From positions 707,001 to 771,000 of the forward strand of contig NC_090120.1 in assembly GCF_023973825.1 (NCBI RefSeq): 64,000 bases of DNA, written 5' to 3'. Position numbers and translations under genes: made by a program. This stretch comes from Plasmodium brasilianum. Lineage: Eukaryota > Apicomplexa > Aconoidasida > Haemosporida > Plasmodiidae. This document shows, piece by piece, positions 59,001 to 64,000 of the stretch; the stretch's first letter is position 1; each line of letters opens with the position of its first letter. The notes below the pieces were generated by a model. That model worked only from the letters and a program-made list of their open reading frames with translations, made no database searches and had not been told where the DNA came from.

Positions 59001-60274
59001 TTTCCACTTCTTGCAATAGTGCTTTTTTCATCCAACCAGAATTTAAAAAACATGTTTCTTCACTTTTGCCAAATCATATTAATCCAAAAAAGGTTCTGAC
59101 CATACTTGACATAAACAATGAAGAGAGGAAACTTAGGTTCAATGCCCCTGCTGCGAAGCGAATGATTCTAAATAGTTTAAGTAACAACCATCCGCAAATA
59201 TATTCCTATTCCAAATTTAACCATTTCAAGAACTTGGATGTAAACCATGTCCATTATAATAATGCTGCCAATCACGCCAATCACGCCAATCACGCCAATC
59301 ACGCCAATCGGTCGAATTATGCAAACGACCACAGGACAAATGGAAGTCAGAATTACAACAGGTATAGTAATAGTAACAATAACGGCAATTACAATAGCAG
59401 CAATTATAATAACAGTAGTTACAATAATGGTAGTAGTAAGGGCAACATGAATCACGACCCTTATACGAATTCACAGAAAAATTACTGGCACCACCACAAC
59501 CAAAATTACCAAAATGGTCAAAATTACCTAAATGATAAAAATTATCAGAATAGTCAAAATTATCAGAATAGCCAAAATTACCAAAATTATCAAAACTCGA
59601 ATTATAGTAATAATTACCCTTCATTACCTTATAAAAATTCTAGTATGTACAAAATGCCGAATAATAATTCTGCTCCCCATACCCGTGATAATAAGAGAGA
59701 TAATAACTATAGTACCTACAATAACAGTAGTAATTATAACAACTACAATAACCATAATAACAGTAGTAATTATAACAGTAGTACTTATAAGGGTGGTAAT
59801 TATAACAGTGGTAATTATAACAATGGAAATTATAACAATGGAAATTATAACAATGGAAATTATAACAATGGAAATTATAACAGTTATACTAATCAAAGAA
59901 ATTCATACAGCAAAGACGGCGCAAAGTATGAATCACCCTACAAGGTTTCATACAATACGAATTATAATAATAATCATGGAAAGTATAAAAATGATAGATC
60001 CACGTCACAACATGTTCATAATACTAGCGGTAATTATCTTAATGACTATAGAAGTTACAATAATAGTGGCAGCGGTAATCATAACAATAATAATAATAAT
60101 AATAGCAGTAGTAATATGCACAGTAACAGTCACAATAACAGTAATAGAAATTATAACGAGGGAAACTATTACGAAAGGAACTCTTTTAAAAATAACGTGA
60201 ACAGTACATCGGGGGTCAATAAAAAGACAAACCATTATAACAGATCTATGCCCTATAAAGACAAAGAATACTAA
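56066..60274 (+). CDS. XRN2/Rat1-like 5'-3' exoribonuclease
   Basis: A single exon of 1,402 residues; I chose ATG 56066 because it gives the conserved MGVPTFYRWLVTRYP start. XRN_N motifs with acidic active-site residues are clear: 'LYLDMNGIIHLC' (~74-85), 'SDANVCGEGEHKIF' (~217-230), 'HGMDADLIMLSLASHEP' (~250-266) and 'CGNDFLPHLPSI'. The central XRN domain resumes after a ~200-residue charged, Asn/Ser-rich insert with 'YYFQACPMWNWFYPYYYAP'. The HGxDADLIMLSLASHEP form and overall order favour the nuclear Rat1/XRN2 branch, which degrades 5'-monophosphate RNA in transcription termination and rRNA processing. XRN1 is not excluded. The last ~370 residues are Asn/Tyr/Ser-rich tandem repeats. It precedes SPM1 on the same strand. 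Confidence 0.93.
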   Translation: MGVPTFYRWLVTRYPKVAKSIYEVRDSDVYSRRTRVEENGEFFKVHDLSDYVNNTDDMHSSDNINGYFDNLYLDMNGIIHLCSHSDNCKRAKSNEEIFLNIFLYIERLFDIIEPKKLLYMAIDGVAPKAKMNQQRSRRFKSILCSEIERRAYMQLREKFLAENRVVPEESSYWDSNIITPGTQFMHELSVALKYFIEHKITNDVKWKKVVVIFSDANVCGEGEHKIFNFIKSQRAQKGFDPNTRHVIHGMDADLIMLSLASHEPYFYILREVIELDSKGEEKPPKKDYVGMLKSKEDLHFCSTYVKPNDTRVARNKYNDPNYANVHMSKNCTLNYENWNELQILDLTILREYLAKDFFFDSNYNIERCIDDFIFICFLCGNDFLPHLPSISIAGGSIDQLILLYQKVLPHLGNYLINEGVINLKSFTKYVSFIAEVERETFISQYDFKKKREKRDLQKDTLKRVKCSDPQSTNLPELDDLVASDVLPETNGNISNSREKKQLDKPDIAMGDASTTGATSTTNTVSKKVLYESKILSMQPIRNFKYKEKKGEKSINFLIRPISNSSEHLYDEHYSEHHLSEQQLNEHRSSIRSNNDEESRSSSIIKNKKCTDNSPYSSNTPNEDRVENNAITNEGKLVPAEEQDKTKDMRDINEFNQLLKEAIKKANECENPKEDVELGSDENPEVIRIKYYKSKFHLDDTDYIDEFVKEVVYKYIEGLAWVLAYYFQACPMWNWFYPYYYAPLSSDLIIDNINIHFEKDEPLLPLEQLLCVLPSNSSHCLPKMYRDLMVRHDSPIIDFYPKTFKEEENGKKYKYQWVILLPFVDKDRIIKHARPLHDTLTDEEKKRNRRGLNKIYMNSTHELSRQITKSIKKYVKEFKEKENEQQTQDDTEKETINHQSDDSLNKQEEKNTTHVEQDINGEIKTKKNNNSTYEHFFKNMNITIPINNSNNMNLFGYLNCKHEESDVHILKKIFKFSSNFSTSCNSAFFIQPEFKKHVSSLLPNHINPKKVLTILDINNEERKLRFNAPAAKRMILNSLSNNHPQIYSYSKFNHFKNLDVNHVHYNNAANHANHANHANHANRSNYANDHRTNGSQNYNRYSNSNNNGNYNSSNYNNSSYNNGSSKGNMNHDPYTNSQKNYWHHHNQNYQNGQNYLNDKNYQNSQNYQNSQNYQNYQNSNYSNNYPSLPYKNSSMYKMPNNNSAPHTRDNKRDNNYSTYNNSSNYNNYNNHNNSSNYNSSTYKGGNYNSGNYNNGNYNNGNYNNGNYNNGNYNSYTNQRNSYSKDGAKYESPYKVSYNTNYNNNHGKYKNDRSTSQHVHNTSGNYLNDYRSYNNSGSGNHNNNNNNNSSSNMHSNSHNNSNRNYNEGNYYERNSFKNNVNSTSGVNKKTNHYNRSMPYKDKEY
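59225..60130 (+). repeat. Asn-rich coding repeats in the exoribonuclease tail
   Basis: Several short coding arrays occur in one frame: a 9-base AATCACGCC unit (NHA x5, about 59270-59310), an NYQNSQ 18-base unit (about 59508-59600), NNYNSSNYNN segments, and a 15-base AATTATAACAATGGA unit (NYNNG x5, about 59805-59880). Both other frames and the reverse strand are also open through parts of this region, producing false open frames of Ile/Thr/Val. Confidence 0.9.
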
Positions 60275-61230
60275 TTGAACTGTTTTAAAATTGCACACAT
60301 TGTACCTGCAGTTAACCCGTTAAATTGCTAATAATGAGCGAGGGAGAAAGAGTAAGGGAATTTTATTTTTCTTTGCCTTTCGATTAAAACGAAATTATAT
60401 ATATATATATATATATAAATATTTATTAATTTCTGTTAATTATTTTAGTTTGCTCTGTTTTACTTTACTCCATTTTATTATGGATTTTACATTTGGGTTT
60501 AATACAATAAAATGTATTCATGAGTTACACACTTCATTTCTTTTATGCAGAATTATGTACTGATAATAAAAGTTATTTGTATAAATGATACTAAATTTTA
60601 GTTGTTTTTTTCAAATATTTTTATGTAATGCGAAATTGTTTTCTACTCCCCTTATCTTTTTTTTTTTTTTTTTTTTTTTTGGTGTATATTTTTGTTGCGA
60701 ATGTATATATATTATATGTACACGTATGTGTGTATGTTCGCAAAAAAAAAAAAAAAAAAAAAAAACTCCATTATGACAAAAACTTTCATTATTTTTAAAT
60801 AGTTATAAAGTTTTTATTTTATATATCTAACTTTTAGGATATATATTTTAATATGTACTTAAAGAAAAATATTCTATAATGTATGGGCATTATTTTATAA
60901 TGAATTTTTAAAAAAGACGGCAACTAATACAAGCTTCAAATTTTTTATGAGTTAAAAAAAAAAAAGTAACATATACTTATTCAAATGTGACGAAATTTCA
61001 TGCATAGTAACCCAAACCTCTGATTTTAAGTGTGCATATAGTTAAATCCAGGAAATAAAATATAAAAAGAAAGACGTCATTAATTGTTGAAAATGTATAA
61101 GTAAAATATATAACTTAATAGTTGCACATCCTAATGTTGAGAATTCTAACTTGCGCGTTAAACAAGATGATCGATATATAAGAAGTACTAAACAAAAAAA
61201 AAATTACCTTGCGTGTGCATATGTATTATA

Positions 61231-61292
<62 letters not shown>

Positions 61293-63032
61293 TACATGTT
61301 TATTTGGCTAAAATGTGGTATGATCTTTTATTGTCTTTTTAAAGGGGGAAGAATGATATCATTAAAGTAACCTATTCATTCAATGTGTTACAATTATCGA
61401 AAAAACAAAACATCCTGTTCTATGCAAAAATGTTTCCCGGATTTTAAATTTGATGTTTTAAAAATGATATATTAACCTAGATCTTTTATTTAAAATACGG
61501 CTAAATTAAAAGTGTGCAAATGATTTTAATAGAATAGGAAAAAAAAAAAAAAAAAAAAAAAAACACTGAATAGTTCATAATGCATGTTCCTTCTATGATG
61601 CAGTTTTTATGAAAATAAAAAAAAAAAATTGCGCTAATTAGATATTTAACCTGATTAGGCAAGGAAAAAAAAGAACAAAAATGAAAAAATGTGTAAAAAT
61701 AGGGAAAAGAAGGTAAATATGGGTAAAAAAATTCTGATTTTGCTATACAACTGCACTAAACAATTGTAAAAATGACAATATTTCTATTATTTTGCATGAA
61801 TATTTCAAGTGTCCTAACGAAAAAAAAAAAGGAAAAAAAAATGTATAATATTTGTTATATCTATAGTATTATATATATATGTGTGTATTAAAAAGGAATA
61901 TATTAGCAAGTTTCTGTATCTACACAATTTATTTAAATTCCCCGAAACATAACATTGGAAATATGACATTTTCCGTATAGCCAAAAAAAAAAAAAAAAAA
62001 AAAGAAAGAAAATTGCTTTTACTTGATTTTTTTTTCTGTTTTATTAACAAGCAATATTTTATAAGAAAAATATTTTATTTTTACGGCTTTCCATAATTTT
62101 TATATTTTATATTTTATTTTTTCTTTCTTTCTTTATTTAATTATTTTTATTTTTATTTTTTTTTTTTGTCAAAATAACACGTATGCACACAACACAATAG
62201 AATAGTGCTAACAAGTATTCTTTGAGGAAATTACAGCATAAATATATATACATATATATAACGCGACGTATGCTGATAATTTTTAAGCGTGATGTTTGTT
62301 TAAGTTTAATACACAATGATCTATTGTTCATATACATATGTGCATATATATATATATATATATATACACATGTCTATATTTATTTGTATACTTTTATATC
62401 TGTTTTAACGAAAGCATTAAATCATTTAGTAACAGCGTCGTATAAAAACATCAGTAATATTGCGTGCTGATGATTTATAAATACTCCATTGTTTTTTTGT
62501 TTCAATTTCGTAATAAATATTAATATTAATCTTTCTTTCTTTTTTTTTTTTCTTTACCTTTCTACTTCATTTTTTTACTTCTTCCTGTTTTCACTTCTTC
62601 CTGTTTTCACTTCTTCCTGTTTTTACTTCTTCCTGTTTTTACTTCTTCCTGTTTTCACTTTTTCCTGTTTTCACTTCTTCCTGTTTTTACTTCTTCCTGT
62701 TTTTACTTCTTCCTGTTTTCACTTCTTCCTGTTTTTACATCTTCAATTTTATATCTTTTCATTTTTTAGTTTTAAAGAATACTAAAATAAGGAAATTGTT
62801 TTCCCTTTTTTTTGTTGTCAGTTAAATGTTATTCAAACATCGAACAGCTTTTTGTGAAAGCTTACATGCTAAATTTATATTCTCTATTATTTTAAATATT
62901 TTTTTTGTGAACCTTCATTTTAATTAAATATTCTAATACTCATAAGTATTAATTTCTTTGCACAGAGCTTAACATTCTGTCAACTATTTTTTAATAAAAA
63001 AAAAAGAAAAAAAAAGAAGATACATAATAGAA
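60275..63032. other. Intergenic, no gene seen
   Basis: 2.8 kb between two same-strand genes. Contains poly-T 60658-60680, poly-A 60742-60764, a long (TA)n at about 61236-61289, poly-A 61540-61563, and the pyrimidine-rich 16-base array. The 3' end of the exoribonuclease and the SPM1 promoter should lie here. No tRNA-like or other structured element was noticed. Confidence 0.65.
62569..62745. repeat. 16-base pyrimidine-rich minisatellite
   Basis: About eleven units of ACTTCTTCCTGTTTTC / ACTTCTTCCTGTTTTT, 0.3 kb upstream of the SPM1 start codon. The strand is almost purely pyrimidine (C/T) with few purines, so triplex or H-DNA formation is possible. Confidence 0.92.
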
Positions 63033-64000
63033 ATGCAAATAATTACAGAGAAACCAAAAATAACATTTAGCACCTTTGAGGAGGACTTTAAAAATAATGA
63101 TCATTCTGATTATTCAAAATATATAAAAGGGCATGATAAAAACAGAGATCAAGAATATTTATATGCAAACAGACTAATATCTTTGGATAGAAACAGTGAA
63201 CAAAGAAGAAAAGAATCTCCTAGTAAAAAACCAGGTTTATGTGTAGATGAGTTATGTACATGTGGTTTTCATAAATGTCCTAAAATAATAAGACCATTAC
63301 CATTTGAAGGTGAAAGTAATTACAGAAGTGAGTTTGGACCAAAACCACTACCTGCTTTGCCTCCCAGGGCAGAAACAAAATTAGTTAAATCATTACCATT
63401 TGAAGGTGAGAGTAATTACAGAAGTGAGTTTGGACCAAAACCACTACCTGCTTTGCCTCCCAGGGCAGAAACAAAATTAGTTAAATCATTACCATTTGAA
63501 GGGGAAAGCAATTATAGAAGCGAGTTTGGACCTAAACCTTTACCTGCTTTGCCACCAAAAGTTGAACAAAAACAGCCAAAATCATTACCATTTGAAGGTG
63601 AAAGCAATTATAGAAGCGAATTTGGTCCAAAACCTTTACCTGCTTTGCCTCCCAGGGCAGAAACGAAATTAGTAAAATCATTACCATTTGAGGGAGAGAG
63701 TAATTATAGAAGCGAATTTGGTCCAAAACCTCTACCTGCTTTGCCACCAAAAGTTGAACAAAAACAGCCAAAATCATTACCATTTGAAGGTGAAAGCAAT
63801 TATAGAAGCGAATTTGGTCCAAAACCTCTACCTGCTTTGCCACCAAAAGTTGAACAAAAACAGCCAAAATCATTACCATTTGAAGGTGAAAGCAATTATA
63901 GAAGTGAGTTTGGACCTAAACCTCTGCCAGTTTTACCACCAAAAATTGAACAAAAACTTCCAAAATCGTTGCCATTTGTAGGTGAGAGTAATTATAGAAG
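63033..64000 (+). CDS. SPM1: Subpellicular microtubule protein 1, N-terminal part
   Basis: An open frame from ATG 63033 runs off the window end (322 complete codons seen), so the gene is partial. The N-terminal ~70 residues are charged; 'CVDELCTCGFHKCP' at about residues 72-85 is the Cys-rich motif shared by SPM1/FAP20-like microtubule inner proteins. From residue ~88 a 32-residue repeat, beginning SLPFEGESNYRSEFGPKPLP, is present in seven full copies plus the start of an eighth. In Toxoplasma, SPM1 lies inside subpellicular microtubules and stabilises them through such repeats; the same role in the merozoite/sporozoite pellicle is likely here. The start follows an A-rich leader and is the first Met. 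Two tail variants of the repeat alternate (RAETKLVK and KVEQKQPK). Confidence 0.93.
   Translation, partial: MQIITEKPKITFSTFEEDFKNNDHSDYSKYIKGHDKNRDQEYLYANRLISLDRNSEQRRKESPSKKPGLCVDELCTCGFHKCPKIIRPLPFEGESNYRSEFGPKPLPALPPRAETKLVKSLPFEGESNYRSEFGPKPLPALPPRAETKLVKSLPFEGESNYRSEFGPKPLPALPPKVEQKQPKSLPFEGESNYRSEFGPKPLPALPPRAETKLVKSLPFEGESNYRSEFGPKPLPALPPKVEQKQPKSLPFEGESNYRSEFGPKPLPALPPKVEQKQPKSLPFEGESNYRSEFGPKPLPVLPPKIEQKLPKSLPFVGESNYR
63294..64000 (+). repeat. 96-base coding repeats of SPM1
   Basis: Repeat starts fall exactly every 96 bases at 63294, 63390, 63486, 63582, 63678, 63774, 63870 and 63966. Units 1, 2 and 4 share the RAETKLVK linker, units 3, 5 and 6 the KVEQKQPK linker, and unit 7 a KIEQKLPK linker. 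Several neighbours are almost identical at DNA level, which suggests homogenisation by gene conversion or unequal crossing-over. Confidence 0.95.

Noticed and set aside
59177..60200. Ile/Thr/Val-rich frames in alternative frames and the reverse strand
   Set aside because: Shadows of the Asn/Tyr codon repeats of the exoribonuclease tail.
36980..63300. CRISPR-like or phage-like repeat arrays
   Set aside because: Repeats are directly tandem without unique spacers, and the genes are eukaryotic and intron-bearing.

Overview
The window is nuclear chromosomal DNA of a malaria parasite (Plasmodium). The evidence is extreme A+T richness, long poly(dA:dT) and (TA)n tracts, asparagine- and lysine-rich low-complexity inserts inside otherwise conserved proteins, many short introns bounded by GT...AG, and a recognisable set of Plasmodium genes. 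The gene set POFUT2, XRN-type exoribonuclease and SPM1 in this order resembles, from memory, part of P. falciparum chromosome 9. The species cannot be fixed from the sequence alone; the moderate GC of coding regions and the many intergenic minisatellites suggest a human-type, non-falciparum species such as P. malariae or P. ovale (inference).

Layout, left to right. 930-6710 (+) is a five-exon gene for a ~1,660-residue protein with a possible APC4-like architecture. 8160-10.7 kb (-) is a multi-exon THH1/TOM1/TOM3-type seven-helix membrane protein. 10.7-14.06 kb is gene-poor and crowded with unrelated minisatellites. 14064-14681 (+) is a small unknown protein. 15566-26423 (-) is one very large gene that I reassembled from about 23 exons; it encodes a CLU (clustered mitochondria) family protein. 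It is followed on the same strand by a Trm7/FtsJ 2'-O-methyltransferase (26569-28533) and an eight-exon Deg1/PUS3 tRNA pseudouridine synthase (29454-32026). So two tRNA anticodon-loop modification enzymes sit side by side.

32689-34590 (+) is a mitochondrial carrier whose stop codon lies 53 bases from that of a convergent gene (34644-37404, -) with a long polyglutamine tract. 37.9-38.85 kb (-) holds small exon-like pieces, and 38857-42774 (-) is a START-domain lipid-binding protein. 45009-47123 (+) is a multi-pass membrane protein with an internal 27-base repeat. 48231-49998 (-) is POFUT2, 51040-52761 (-) is a six-exon PDCD5, 56066-60274 (+) is an XRN2/Rat1-like 5'-3' exoribonuclease with an Asn-rich tail, and 63033 to the window end (+) is the N-terminal part of SPM1, the subpellicular microtubule protein, with 96-base repeats.

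The coding content is conserved eukaryotic housekeeping plus apicomplexan-specific functions (cytoskeleton, glycosylation of adhesins). The unusual element is the non-coding DNA: at least seven unrelated tandem repeat arrays with a basic 8-base period, a hierarchical 15/45/90-base array, and an intronic 24-base array that is in frame with its flanking exons. I saw no mobile elements, rRNA, tRNA, CRISPR arrays or subtelomeric gene families. Exon coordinates come from manual GT-AG and reading-phase reconstruction and would need transcript support.
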